Source of the DNA: Hyalella azteca
Taxonomy: Eukaryota > Arthropoda > Malacostraca > Amphipoda > Hyalellidae
Length of the DNA stretch: 64,000 nt
Reading direction: 5' to 3'
NCBI RefSeq assembly: GCF_000764305.2
Contig: NW_025944169.1
Coordinates: 71,457-135,456 of the forward strand
Numbering within the stretch: position 1 is the stretch's first letter; the number at the start of each line of letters is the position of its first letter. The position numbers were made by a program, and so were the translations under genes. This document shows, piece after piece, positions 10,726 through 23,750 of the stretch. The notes under the pieces were generated by a model. That model was not told where the DNA came from, searched no databases, and saw only the letters and a program-made list of their open reading frames with translations.

Positions 10726-12183
10726 CAGTGGTTCCCAAACTGGGCGATATCGCCCCCCTAGGGGCGGTGGAAAGTTTTTCGGGGGCGATAAGGAAGAAGA
10801 GGGCGATAGGGGGGCGATTGGGGGGCGATAAACCGAAGTCAAAGTCAGGAGTTCGAACTTTTGTTTGACGATTTGTACACAGCACGTGCAGCACATGACT
10901 CCCAACGATGGTTCTTTCACCCGATCTTTTTTTTTTTAACCTCTCCTGGGTTTATGTCTCGGACAAGTTAACGGCCGGACTCGTGGCCGGTTTCACGGCA
11001 AATTTCCAAATTCAATGATCAAGGAATTTATCTCTTAAACTAATGAACTTAACTCGATGAAACTTGGTACACGTATTCATTAGGACCTAACGATAATGTT
11101 TTGCTCGTGAAAATTGTTTGAATTTTACCATCGTTTGTTTTTGCCATAGTTATATGGCAATACGGGCTGAAATTCACAGTGATCAAGTAATTTCTTCCAA
11201 ACTACTGAACAGATTCGAACGAAATTTTGAATTTACAGTCCTAACTACCGAACGGTAATGTTTAGCTCGTGAAAATTTTTTCGATTGTGCCTTCGTTTGC
11301 GATTTTTTTTTCATTTCACCTTCATTCGTGATTTAAACAGCCATACGTATAAGGCTCGTGGTTAAACCGTCCGTTAGAAAAGCCGGTCGTTCCTTCTATA
11401 TCTGTATAACTCGCGAACGAAAGCAAAAAAGAAAAATTGTCACGAGCTTAACATCACCGTTGAGAGGTTAGGTATTTATATACAAAGTTTCGTTGAAATC
11501 TGTTCTGTCGTTTAGAAGAAATTCCTTGATCGCCGCGAATTTAAGTGACAAATTACCCGGCGATACGGGCCGAATATAAGGAAGTGTGAAATCAAGAATG
11601 ACGGCGAAATGAAAAAAAACTAGCAAACGAAGGTAAAACCGAAAAAAAATTATAAGCTTAAAAATCACCGTTTGGTAGTTAGGAATGCATGTAAATTCAA
11701 AATTTCGTTCAAATCTGTTCAATAGTTTGGAAGAAATTCTTTGATCACTGCGAATTTCGGCCCGTTTCGCAATATACGCGTAACTCACGAAAGAAGGTAA
11801 AATTTAAAAAATGTACGAGCTAAACATCACTGTTAGATTCTGATGAATACGTGTTCCAAGTTTCATAGAGCTGCGTTTATTAGTTTGGGAGATATTGCTT
11901 GATAATTGAATTTGGAGATTGGTCGAGAGACCGGCCACGAGTCTGGCCGTAAATTCGCACGCGACGTCTTAGGTTTCCAGTGCTGAAACAGTTAAAAGAG
12001 CTGAAGAACATATTGGTTCACTAAATGGGGTTCTATTTGTGAAATATACATTTGTGTTTAACCTTTATCTTTTAAAATTGCTGTGTAGTAAATTTCAAGA
12101 AAGAGGCGCATGTCTGTGGGGGCGCTAGAAATTCACTAGGTAGACAAAGGGGGCGCTAGCCTGAAAAAGTTTGGGAACCACTG
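10726..12183. mobile_element. Non-autonomous hAT transposon, 1,458 bp
   Basis: The ends are perfect 16-bp inverted repeats, CAGTGGTTCCCAAACT, a standard hAT terminus. They are flanked by an exact 8-bp target duplication, ATATAGAA (10718-10725 and 12184-12191). The subterminal DNA is rich in GGGGGCG. I see no hAT transposase frame, so movement would depend on another copy. A long imperfect palindrome sits inside it. Confidence 0.93.
10960..11965. repeat. Long imperfect palindrome nested in the hAT element
   Basis: The left arm (GGCCGGACTCGTGGCCGG, AATTCAATGATCAAGGAATT) is mirrored on the right (GGCCACGAGTCTGGCC, TGATAATTGAATTTGGAGA). Sub-blocks are also repeated within each arm. The centre is near 11340-11400. 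It is either a second foldback element inserted in the hAT or its own interior. Confidence 0.7.
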
Positions 12184-12191
12184 ATATAGAA

Positions 12192-14651
12192 GCAAAGACT
12201 ACACGCACCATCTCTTGGGTGCAGTACTTATTCTTAAACATCAAGTTTTAAACAACATTTCGTATCGGGCGATCATATTTAGACACAAAGGCTCACACCG
12301 CACAATCTCGAGCTTGAGTGCAGTAGTTTCCTTTATTTGTATACAAGTTCAATGTTCTCGGCTTGAACTGAGCAGTGCAACAACGTCTATCAGCGCAGCC
12401 AGTGTTTCATGTTACTCGGTTCTGGCCGTAATTTATTAATATCAATCACTTGATTTGTTAGCAAAATGTGCAAGAAATGCTCGTAGCCTTTCGAGTTTGA
12501 TTTGAAAATTTTTACTTGAAATCTCAAGCATCCTTTGGTCATATTAAGAGCACAGACGTTCTCGTGGTTTGAAGAGTTATATAGCTAGCTCCGTGAATAT
12601 AACCATTAACCAAATCCAGTGTCATTAGCCAAGCTAGATGCATTTATCATTCAAGTGTTAATGGCGTTGCAGCGACATGAAAAATAACATTTCGTCTGCC
12701 TGAATGGAGTGATTTATGGAAATTGTTGTTGAGAAATTGTTTCCTTTGGGTCGGCTTTCCATGAATTGATTGCAAATGGAATGAAATGTGACAGATTTTG
12801 AGGCCAAATACTTTTTGATGCTGTGATTCAAACTTCACGATCGGATCTCTTCGTGCCTTTTTCAAGTATTTTCAATTACTGATCACCTCTTATCATTTTG
12901 AAAATTGGTAAAATTAATTTATTATCAACTTTTTTGTTTGTGGCATATTTTTTCTTCAACAAACAATAAAAACTTTCAATACAAGAAAAATTCTAAAATA
13001 CCGCTGCTATGAAAATCGTGATCAGGCATCATTGAAAATATCATATTAAATATAAAATATTGTATTTTAATTTCACACCTTGTGTGGCTTAATGATTGGC
13101 CGTTACTTTTGAATGCCTTCAAATCGAACGTGATTGGGTCGGTCTTCAAATGACTGTTGTCGGATAGCGTCTGGTTTCCTGCATAGGTTCCTGAATAATG
13201 TTTTGTCGCCCTAAGTATTTTTCTTGCACGTCAGTTTAAGTAGCATGATTAATGAACAATTATTTCAGTACTTAATAAGTTAAGATCTATCCATTATCGT
13301 GACACAGATGGATGTTTAGATATTATTATTTGATTCTGTTTTCTGGTGCCTACCCTGAGAAAATGTTGGTCGTTCTCGAACATTTGAATTAAGTGCCTCC
13401 ATGCTAGATGATTTTATTTTTAAGGTTGTCACTTTACAGAAACTGCTTTCGAATTTTACCGGGGATAGAGCTGGCTTTCTCCGTCATAAAGCCTACGCAG
13501 ATACGCGATGAAGGCGCGACACAGCAGAAACGTCCGCGTTGCACAGACAATATCGCCAGCACGGTGTGAAGGTGCATTGCCTGTTAGCAACTACGCACCT
13601 GCCATGGCAGGCTCTGATCTTCGCCAATGCAGACCTCATCTCCGGCTCAAACCGGCTCAACATCTGCTCTGGGGCGGCTCTGGCAGGGAATGGCCGCAGT
13701 TCAGCTTGATATTATGTTTACCACAAGAATTGTTTCCTTCTTTAGCCTCGATCACCGATTCCGCCTTACCTATACAACTTTTCGAAGTAGAATTCGAGGA
13801 TTTCGGTCGAGCGAAATATCAGTCCTGTTCGTTTCATCGATAACTTTCTCTGGTTATTGAATCATGATTCTTTAACCAGATTCATCAACCATTTTCATGA
13901 TTCATCAACCATTTTCTTGATTCATTTAACTTCGTCTGGTACCATTAGTTTTATATAATTAAATGATTGAGTTCGTTTTATATCGCTTCTCATTTCACAT
14001 TACTTTCATTCATCGAAATAGCCTCATTGGAAAATTAATGCAGATTAGTCTTTGAAAGAAGAATTTAAAGCAGCAGTAACGCTTCGAATATCAGCTATAT
14101 GATAGAGTTTACTAACTAATCATTTTAAATCAAAAAGGTTTCCGATATTTGCAGTAATTCCTGAGCTTTTCATCTTTTAGTCGATTTTTAATATAGAAAT
14201 AAGCAAGAGATTTGAACAATTTAAAAAGATAGAAATTAAAGTTAACTACGTTTCCTAACCACTATTCAGAATTTCTGTGGTTAACTATATTCCCTAACCA
14301 CTATCCAGAATTTATCCTTTCAGTATGAGCACCCACGAGCGTTGGGTTCCTTTTTGCGAAAGTGTCAAAACAGGACAATGAGATGAAATTCATCAGCAAT
14401 TCAAATAATTAAAACAATAACGTGGCGTGAAAATCACAAGTGGCGATAGAAATAAACTCGTATTACCGCATTTTGTTAAATAAACTTTTCCCCATCTGCC
14501 TATCTCATAAGCTCTTAATTTTAACTTGGGGTCTGCATGGCTACTTGGCTGCTCTCTCTTCAGGAATAACTTTTATGGCAGCGCTATAGCAGCGCGAGCT
14601 TTCCAGACATGCTTGGCTGTTGGAATTCTTGCACTCTATCAGCAATGTCTT
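12192..14651. other. Intergenic DNA, one GC-richer block unexplained
   Basis: 13450-13720 is clearly more GC-rich than its surroundings and is open on both strands. The plus strand gives a 111-codon frame from 13508. The minus strand reads MLSRFEPEMRSALAKIRAC in a longer open stretch. Neither has convincing splice signals or a known domain. A 33-bp imperfect direct repeat is at about 14250-14315. Nothing else is recognised. Confidence 0.35.
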
Positions 14652-14906
14652 GTATAATAATAATAATAGCGGTTTCAGCGTTTATTAGGCCGAAGGCCTA
14701 TCGCCGATTCTTAACATCGCAGAACATTCACAGCATTTTGAGGTCTCGAACTCGCAACGCACTGCTACAATTCTGCTATGCTTTACCGTCCGGCCTCCTT
14801 GCCGATTCTGACCAGAAACTGGCGCACAGAGCTGGGATCGAACCCGCGCCTCTCTAGTGCGTCAATCTTGGTACTATGAACTGTAACCACTGTGCCACCC
14901 TGCCCA
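14652..14906 (-). mobile_element. tRNA-derived SINE
   Basis: On the minus strand the head carries a Pol III A box (TGGCACAGTGGTTA, 14897-14884) and a perfect B box (GGTTCGATCCC, 14844-14834) at tRNA spacing. A roughly 170-bp unrelated body follows, then an (ATT)n tail at about 14668-14655. This is the standard layout of a tRNA-related SINE. Transcription would come from the internal promoter and mobility from LINE proteins made elsewhere. Confidence 0.85.
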
Positions 14907-15449
14907 GTGGTTCTTGAGAACGTTTTTGAGATAGATGGCAGGTTATTAATTGTTTCGCGGCTCTGTACGGTTGGAGCACAATATCGGTCAAGATCGATGC
15001 CAGTTTCAGTTCAAAATTCTTACAAGTTTCTCCTAAAATTTTCCAATTCACCCTATGTGATTAAGTACAAAACTAAGTTCTGAAAGCGCTGTGGATATTG
15101 GAAAGATTTTGTCCGATTAAAGTTATTCGAGTCTCACTGAAGTTAATCTTACTTGCTATGAATGAAATATGGCGTTAAATGTGGAAACTGATCTCAATCA
15201 CTTAAAATCGCTTCGAATGAGGCATAAAATCAGTTGGAATCTACAAGTTTGTAAGGACCTTAACTTTATAGTCACAGAACCGTATGATTTTATAATTTTT
15301 TCCTAACTTATTTAAACTCTTTAAATCATCCGAACTACTTCTAACTTTTTTATTAATTTAAGCTTTCTTTTTTCCTTCACACTCCGATGGAATAAAGCAA
15401 GTAATCTAAGCCTGGCAGCTGTAGGGTTTATGACCTGTTGATATAGGTA

Positions 15450-16186
15450 CGAGGATCATCCGGAAAGTAGTACCCGTTTGGGAATTGAACAAAATGAATA
15501 AATATTAACATATGTAAAAATGTTTATTGGAAAGAACATGTATTACACTACTTCTCTACATAATCTCCGGACAAATTTAAGCATTTGTCGTATCGTGTCA
15601 CGAGTTTTTGTATACCAGTGTCATATTCTTCCACCGCCAGTGTTTCTGGGATCGGCAAGGTGTGCTGCTCATCAATTTCATGACTTGTGGAGACACAATC
15701 AATGCCAATGCATATTGTGCAGCATTAAAAAAATTACGGCGGCAATTTAAAATCGACGGCGAGGTCTGTTGTCTACTGGCGTCATTCTCCTGCACGATGA
15801 TGCCGGCCGCATACGGCTCGGATAACACAACTTATCCAAAGATTCAAGTGGGAAATTTTCGACCATCCACCCTACAGTCTGGACTTGGCTCCTTCAGATT
15901 TTCATCTGTTTACAAAACTCAAGGACTTCGTGGCAGGGACAAAGTTTCAAAATGACGAAGAACTGAAAGAACACGTGACTGCGTATCTCAATGCACTGGC
16001 GGCGGAAGCATATGACACTGGTATACAAAAACTCGTGACACGATACGACAAATGCTTAAATTTGTTCGGAGATTATGTAGAGAAGTAGTGTAATACATGT
16101 TCTTTCCAATAAACATTTTTACATTTGTTAATATTTACTTCCTTTGTTCAATTCCCAAACGGGTACTACTTTCCGGATGACCCTCG
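15450..16186 (+). mobile_element. Foldback mariner element with broken transposase
   Basis: A TA at each side flanks ends CGAGG(A/G)TCATCCGGAAAG. The inverted repeat is very long, about 200 bases, because the left arm is an inverted copy of the transposase 3' end. From 15655 the plus strand gives INFMTCGDTINANAYC and ALKKLRRQ. After frame changes it gives LAPSDFHLFTKLKDF and IQKLVTRYDKCLN up to TAG at 16088, all mariner D34D catalytic-domain blocks. The N-terminal half is missing, so it cannot make an active enzyme. Transcripts could fold into a long hairpin. Confidence 0.9.
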
Positions 16187-16189
16187 TAT

Positions 16190-19100
16190 TATGCATTCTT
16201 CATAGAGATAATTAAGTCGGTGAAAAGTATAAGGGAATTGCCTCTTCGTTAGAGTGGTTAAGTTTTCAACTGATTTTTAGCAAACAATATCTGGAAGAAA
16301 GAGGTTGGCGCTAACCATCCCATTGACTCGACAAATTTGTCATCGAATCGGTAAAATTCATGTAAATGTTTGAAATTGGCATACAAAACATTTCTAGGAT
16401 TTCGCTCATTATGGTGGAATAATGTGGAATGGTGGAATTATGATGGCAGAAATTTAAAGATTGCTTTGTAGTTCCGTTCGGTACCTGACGACGAGCTGAA
16501 GAATTTCAAACCCCAAGACAAGCAACGATTGAGAGGAAGGACGATACACAAGCAGAACTAAAGTTCTTTGTGCTTAGAGTAACACATACATTATAATTAT
16601 TACGTACATGTATAATATACCATGCAATAAGAAGTTCTTATATTGCGTATCAAAATATCTTTGCATCATTGTATGATTTAAACTGCCACAGCTGCATGCA
16701 GCTGAATATGTATGCAGCAGCCCACAGCTTTGCAACACTAGATGATTCGTTTTATTTCGCACATCCATCATTGGTATTCCCTTTGAATGTTGATGATGGA
16801 GCAGCATTCAGTGGAGCAGCCATAACTCACTTGAGAGGCCATAAGAGTCTTCGTTTCTTCAGAAAAATAGTTGAAATTGCACGGTTGTGATTGTGCGTTC
16901 AGCCCGTTCCTAGCAATTTTCTTTCCACTTTTGTGTAAAGCTGCCATTGAAGCTCACGTTAAAAAATTGTTTCAATGGTTTCGTTCATTTATCATACCAA
17001 AGATATCATTCATATTTCGGTCAAAGGATTCTTCAAACTCACCCAAATGTCCATCATCCAAACCTGGCAAGTTCGTTGCCTCTGTGTTAACAATTATTGT
17101 GAACATTGACTCTTGAAAAGCGTCATAACAATCCATCTCTCTGCAGCAAAAAACTTGTACGCTTCGAAAACCTTCTGTTGCATGTAGTTTTAGGAGATGA
17201 TATTCTGATATTCTTTCCCAAGTAACGCAGGATTGTCCTTAGCGTTCAGAGGTACTCAACAAGGTAAAGCCTATACACATTGGGAACGCCGATATTTCTC
17301 TTATCATCTTTTGCTGGCGTATTTATGTGATTTTTGAAAAACTTTGATGCGACGTTCAAACTTACGTGTGAAGTAGGTTAAAATTCAAAATAATTCATAT
17401 ATCTTTTATGTTATTATCAGTAATTTTTTTATATGAGAGGAGTTTCGTAAGGTGAATAATTGAGCTCGAACATTGAAATAAAAAGTGTTTAAAATATCTA
17501 CGTTAATATTGTTTTAAATTCATTTATCAATACAGATAATCAAGCAGCTACTAGACACAGAATTTTTAATTTTCTCTAGTCAAGAATAATACCAAATTTT
17601 CTAAAATTACATGCCTATGACTGCGGAAGTCATGACGAACCAAGAATGACAATCAAAACAGTATATTTTATTTGTAAGATGCCACTATCCCTTACTTCGC
17701 ACCAGAACCAGATCCAAAACGTGTTTGAAACCGAAATTCAGCAATGACCCCCTGGTATCCACTAGCCTGCAATCACCAGTAATCTGGTATCCACTAGCCT
17801 GCAATCACCAGTAATCTGGTATCCACTAGCCTGCAATCACCAGTAATCGTATCAATTATAGATTAAAAATTGATGTGTAATGCAACCTGCACCGCCCGCC
17901 CCGTGTACGGTGAATGCCCACCCTCAAATAATATCACATCGAGTTGCTGGATATTTTTTTAATCACTGCTACGTGAGTAGGGTTGGGTAGAAATTTTGAG
18001 TCGAGATCGATGTTTCTTGCACATCGTAATCCGCTCCATTGACTTATATTAAATCAAATCGAAGACGAAGTACTTCATTGCGAGTATTTACATCTGTTGT
18101 CCGACATCCGAAATGACTTTTAAATGGATTTTAAGTTAAGAAAATTATTAAAAATTCAAATTTATCTTCAAATCTTACATAAGTTTAATTTTAAATCAAC
18201 TAAGACACGTCTGTGACTGTAAACTGACGACGCTTTTTCATTTGATGTAAAATTAATTGCATTGGAATTTTTTGTTATAATTTTCACATCCAGCTTGGTG
18301 CGACTTTGACGACGTCCACCACATCAATGCATGTAGCCTCAAAAAAGAATCCTTAACTAATATTTTAACAAATTTACGCTGTTCAGAGAGTTGATTTGTC
18401 TCCAATAATTCTCCTAGACGTTTCATCGCATATATCCATCCTCCCGACGCACACATGGCCATATGTAATCAATTTGTTTTGAAATGTTTCTAATTTTTAC
18501 GTTCCTCCATAAATAATAATTGGTAGATTTCAGAGCGAATATTATAACTGGTTTTCGTGAAAAATCCTAGTCAAATAAATGAGCTCAAAAAAGCTACAAT
18601 AAATCTATATTGAACTCGAATTTTTTATATAGTGGATAGGCATAAATAGCGCTCTGCCAAACTCTCACTCCCAGCACGAGAAAGCGATACTAGATTTGCA
18701 GTGCTTATAAAATGCGATTGTTTGATTTTTATTTAAACGCCTTTTTGTATTCTTGTTACGCCATTCCGGTTCTCATTAAATTTTATTATATATGTTACGA
18801 TCTTAAAAAATTAAAAGAAGCATCAGAAATTTATTTAATTCCTATGGCACAAGCCAGTGGGATTAGAATCTTTCCCGGTCACATCATTACTATAATTAAC
18901 ACTTCTAGTCGCATCACCATTATAGTGGAAAGATTTGCTTAACTCATATAACACGCATATAGTAAATCCTCACCTTGTAATTGGCATAGCTATCGGTTTG
19001 ATCGTGGAAATACCCAGTACAATCACGACGTAGTAAAAGATTCGTTTACAATTCTATTGACATTATAAGTCTATTTTCAATATCGACCACACGTCGCTTA

Positions 19101-20400
19101 TCAGTTCATCAAGCATCTGATAAAACCATTTTTTAGTCCCTACCATCTTCCCTCATGGTTCTGTAGATATGATCACAATTTTTCAATAATATTTCAGAAC
19201 AGAGTTATCGATTGTCTTCATTTTTCATTTGTTCATTAAAATTGGGTTTTGCCACGCAATTCGAGACCTTCTGGTTTACGTCGACTTTCGATGTGTTTGT
19301 TGTCGATAAAAAACAGGAAGTGACTGATTAACAGAAGGAAGTTACTGACTCCTAACAAATGCACATATAGCACGCCTATATTTGATTTAGCAGCTTCTCA
19401 CAAGTCTACTATGAACGCCATGTTATACATCTTAAATACGTAACGATTTCATTAACGAGCTATATAATGTTACAGTTTAATTTAGCTCGACAGATTCCTT
19501 AATTCAGTTTACTGAATCGTGTATACGGACTGACGAAACTCACGACTGACTGACGTCAGTCCGAGTACTTACTGACGAAACTCACCGAGTGATATACGGC
19601 GAAAAAGAGACTGGCGATACAGCGGCAACTAAATGCCCGAATCTATCACCAGAGTCTATGGTGACTCACGCACCTCCTTTACTGTCAACATTATCACCCC
19701 ATTATTTTTGAAATACCTAAAAGTAATTATAAAGAGGTAAAAATAAAAATAGGTGAAACGCATGTTAATAAAGAGGGTGCGCACCATTTTTTCCAACAGT
19801 GCCTACATATATAAATAATTTATACAGGAAACACCACACCCTCATCACCTTTTCCCCCGTGTAGATCATCCAAAGGCCTGCCAGATTACGCCTCCCTCCC
19901 AACCACTACCAAACTCCACACACATGAAAAGTCTACTGATGCGTTATGCGCCTTTTCATCTCCTACTGTGTTTCCATTTCTCCTTCCTCATTCTAGCCTT
20001 TCTGTTCCATTTCCATGCATTCATAGTGACACCACAACAACAACAATAACAAACAACAACAAACAACAACAACAAACAATAACAGCAATTAACAAGCGGT
20101 AGTTCCATCTCTACTGATGCGCTCTACAAAGACTTAAATATTTGTTCAATTGCCAGTAACGCATGAAGATGGAATAGATCGCGAAATGACTAGCCTCATC
20201 CGAATTTTCCTCAAGGTTTGATGTTTTAACTAGTTAGAAAACAGCAATTATTCAGGCAATGATGGTTCAAACGTCGAATTTAACGAGAATTTGCATGCTG
20301 TCGCTTTTATTTCTTTTATTTGGCCATTACACTGACTGCCTCTTATGAAATTTTATTTAAAAAAAAGGACGACGACTAGACTCGCATAGTAATGTAGACT
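16190..20400. other. Intergenic or intronic DNA
   Basis: No gene recognised. It contains a three-copy 32-bp repeat (17752-17847), a repeated ACTGACGAAACTCAC near 19530-19585 around a CRE-like TGACGTCA (19551-19558), and a simple (CAA)n tract at 20032-20085. Confidence 0.4.
17752..17847. repeat. Three exact copies of a 32-bp unit
   Basis: The unit begins CTGGTATCCACTAGCCTGCA and repeats without change three times. Confidence 0.9.
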
Positions 20401-20423
20401 CCAATTATTTTACCTCGTGTAAT

Positions 20424-20801
20424 GTGAGGTACGAGCAGACAGGCTACGATGTTTTTACAGCCGACATTGCTAATAAAATTACGAAGTCTCACGTACATCT
20501 CGGTCAATACGTGCTCACTGCCCTAACAAAAGCTTCTGCTGGGTATCTGTACGAAGGTGCTCAGAAACTGTGGACAAGTGTTGGACAATCTAAGCACATC
20601 TTCCGTCGTCGTATAGTGTCAATAAAAAGCGGAAAAAGAAACCTCGACATTATTTTCGACATTTACTTCAGGCGTCAAGTTCCTGGTAAAATTGCAACAT
20701 TTCCACATAATAGTTTCTGCTTAAACGTATTAACAGTGCATATGAATTATAGTAACGCTGTCAATATGCAATATATGAATGTGGCAAAAGTTATGTTTTA
20801 A
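20424..20801 (+). CDS. Unrecognised open frame, possible exon, partly tandem-duplicated
   Basis: The frame is open for 125 codons and reads TGYDVFTADIANKITKSHVH, then YLYEGAQKLWTSVGQSKH. Codon use looks more like coding DNA than its AT-rich flanks. There is no upstream ATG in frame; the annotated start would be GTG, so a spliced exon is more likely. A possible donor is CCTG|GTAAAA at about 20685. From 20660 onward it enters a 181-bp tandem duplication, so the last third is doubtful. I do not recognise the family; it could be chance or a mobile-element fragment. Confidence 0.25.
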   Translation: MRYEQTGYDVFTADIANKITKSHVHLGQYVLTALTKASAGYLYEGAQKLWTSVGQSKHIFRRRIVSIKSGKRNLDIIFDIYFRRQVPGKIATFPHNSFCLNVLTVHMNYSNAVNMQYMNVAKVMF

Positions 20802-21021
20802 GCAGGAAAACTTGTAGCTCGTTCTCATCATGTTCAAGTACATTTACTTCAGGCGTCAAGTTCCTGGTAAAATTGCAACATTTCCACATAATAGTTTCTG
20901 CTTAAACGTATCAACAGTGCATATGAATTATAGTAACGCTGTCAATATTCAATATATGAATGTGGCGAAAATTATGTTTTAAGCAGGAAAACTTGTAGCT
21001 CGTTCTCATCATGTTCAAGTA
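20660..21021. repeat. Tandem duplication, 181-bp unit, two copies
   Basis: 20660-20840 is repeated at 20841-21021 with only a few changes, for example CGTATTAACAG against CGTATCAACAG. Confidence 0.9.
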
Positions 21022-23050
21022 CAATGGAAGTGAATTAATGAATGCCTCACAATACAATGCAAGGTTGCAAGCCGAAATTTTTTTCAATAAAATAGAAGGT
21101 TATTTTCGTTAATCCTTGATTAAGATAAGTTTTTTGTTATCTGTACTCATTTCATCATTTATTGTGCAGCTTATTTCACTACGCTCAAAGTGCGCACATT
21201 TGCCAATTGTTTCACAGATCATCAATGTTTTATCGTCAAGTCGCTTGCTCAACAAAACAACTATAACGACGTACAATCGAGAAAGTTTTTCAGCGGAATT
21301 ACAACGAAGATATTGAGATGAACATCGAGTGCAGGCCACTGCCGACTTTTCTTTATTCATGAGTTGGTGGATATGCGGAGTAAACTTTTCATCTCATGCG
21401 ATACATTTAATTAGAGTGCATAAAACATCTATTTAAATATGAATTAGCTGTAGAATGTTACGTTACGATAGACAAGTGAAGTACATTTCGATAATAATTC
21501 AGTACGAATTGTAAAAATTGGGGCCCAAGATAACGTTTTGTGTTGATGTTTGTTTATAAAGATAATTTATAAACTGTTGTTAGTGATATTGTTCAAACTG
21601 AATTTGATATACCTACGCCTTTACAGAGTATTATCACATGTAACAATGTGTCATAGAACAACGTGTCATATTTCCTGAACAAAAACTTCAATGCATCAAA
21701 AATGTATTTGTATCTGAGGAGGGTTTACTACAAGGCAGATCGACAATACTCAGGTAGCATTAAAGTAAACCAATAATAGCCTAATGTTCCTCTCAAGCCA
21801 TAAACTCTGATAAATATCAACATTTGTCAACAATTGGATGCTAAAATTAGGCAAAATTACATTGAATGTGTCACATTTTTATAATTTGATTCTAACAAGT
21901 TATTCTTAACTTCTGGGAATGCTTTAGGAGAGCAAGAATTTCTAACACTCATGAAACAATGATTTTCAAGTGCTTGAAAACTTGGAAAATTACAACTAAT
22001 TTAGTACCGACAACTGTCATCATAGAATTTATATTAAGTCTTGTTCTGTTGAAATGACATGATAGATCCAGGCTACACTAATTGTGAGTCTAACAATGAT
22101 CTGTTAGAAAAAGTCAAGTAAAACGAATTATCTTGATTTTCCTATGGCTGAAAACACCGTGCCAATGTTAATCATCTGCCATTTATGGGTAACACATTAA
22201 GACTTATGATGATCAAATGTCCTTCCAAGAGAACTTTGGATAAATTCTGCCAGCATTTCATAAATTATGTCTATAATATTACCATATGTTATGCCTTGTC
22301 CTGCTTTTTTTCCTATTGTATTTATCGAGGGGAAATTTTCAAAATCAAAACAGATCACCATTTCAATTTCAATTGCAATTCTCTTTGTTGTCGTTTCAAA
22401 GTAACAAAAATTAATTTGCATCGTTTTTTGTCTCCTAATCCCTCATATTTAAGAAAATTTCAAATGCTCATTTGAAGAATCTTTCAATCCCATGAATCCC
22501 AAGCAGTAAACAGTGGTTTGAAATGACAGTGGTCTAGTTGTTACAGTTATATGTAAGCATTCACTTCACTATTCTGGTGATACTTCAAACTGCAACGAGA
22601 CTTTCTACCGAAGTGGAGACGTGAAGAACGTTTTTATTTCCTGATGTATCCACGATATCGAGACGTCAGCCGCTTCTCTCCGCGCGTCAGTTCAGTCATC
22701 GGATGTACCTGGTGTATGACAATTTTTTGATAGTAATTTTCCTTATTTAGCTTATGCAAATATTTTTCCTACCGAAGTACTTTATGTGCGAGTTCAAACA
22801 TACTTTTATTGTGGTCTTAATGCTTTCACTGAACAGAAGGTTGAATATGTGTACACTGTACAGTCAAAACATAATTGAATATGGAACCAAAAAGGTCTAA
22901 AATGCAATAAATGTCCTTAAAAATTATTTAATTTCTGGGATATGTGAGAATATATTCCAATTCTTTTACATTTTCGTTTGAAAAGCGTTTAATTTTCTGC
23001 TATAGATGTGAGTAAATGAGTCAATGAACTGCGATATGCTTTTGTTGCAG
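21022..23050. other. AT-rich DNA without recognised gene
   Basis: Short chance frames on both strands (for example about 21116-21316 and 22185-22475) show no domain or splice logic. Nothing else seen. Confidence 0.4.
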
Positions 23051-23119
23051 TTTATATTCGGCGCCAGCTCTTCAGAGTCGAAAAACAAAATGCAGGGTGA
23101 GAACCATTACCTTAAAAAG
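23051..23119 (+). CDS. Candidate 23-codon internal exon, unknown gene
   Basis: A strong acceptor (GCTTTTGTTGCAG) is followed by 69 open bases reading FIFGASSSESKNKM and QGENHYLKK, then a good donor (AAAAAG|GTATGT). Phase is 0 at both ends. An earlier GTGAGA donor (after ATGCAGG) is an alternative. The exon would belong to a plus-strand gene whose next exon lies beyond the minus-strand prohormone gene, perhaps the coiled-coil gene at 50.8 kb. That link is speculative. Confidence 0.35.
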
Positions 23120-23666
23120 GTATGTAGAAATTTATAAAAAATTTAGTTCAGCTAAAGCTGCTGAGTAGGAAGTCAACAATTTAAAAAAGGAAAGTAGAAG
23201 CATTTCCTTTCAAGTTAACGTAGGCCAGAAAAAAAAATAACTGAGTTGAAGTTTGGGTAAAAATTAAAAGATTTACTTTACAACAGGTCGTTCGAAAAGA
23301 TTAAAGCTAACAATAATACAAAAACTCATCATATCAACAAAGCGGTGAAATAGTCACGCAAGAATGTCTAACTTAGATTCATCAGATTTAAAATCACATG
23401 CTAAATTAACAAAAAATAAGGAAAAATGTAAATCATTTGACACACAACTTTGATGAAGTAGTAAAATAAAAATATTCACTGAATTCGACTAGAAATTACT
23501 AATAAATCTGAAATAATTCGAAATATCGTACGTAAAAATTTTAAATGGAAATGTAGAAGAACATGCCAGGACCACAAAATTCGTCTATTAAGAGCTGCTA
23601 AGAAAGGGAAACGTAAGCCTAACTCACACACAAGGAGAGCAGAAGAGCGTTAAGCAGAGCGCTGGT

Positions 23667-23750
23667 TTAGCGCGTGGGTGCGGCAGACTTTACCTGGTCT
23701 GACGAGACCCGACCCAGGCAAATGAGCGCGTCTTTATAATACGAGCACAC
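23667..23750 (-). CDS. Prohormone exon 6, C-terminus and stop
   Basis: Acceptor GTCATTACAG. It reads VCSYYKDALICLGRVSSDQ, then VKSAAPTR and TAA at 23669-23667. After DQ there is a donor-like CAG|GTAAAG, so a longer isoform with a further exon is possible. Confidence 0.85.
   Translation of the reverse strand: MCSYYKDALICLGRVSSDQVKSAAPTR

Noticed and set aside
19521..19600. Repeated ACTGACGAAACTCAC around a CRE-like palindrome
   Set aside because: Short and not next to a supported gene, so no regulatory role can be argued.
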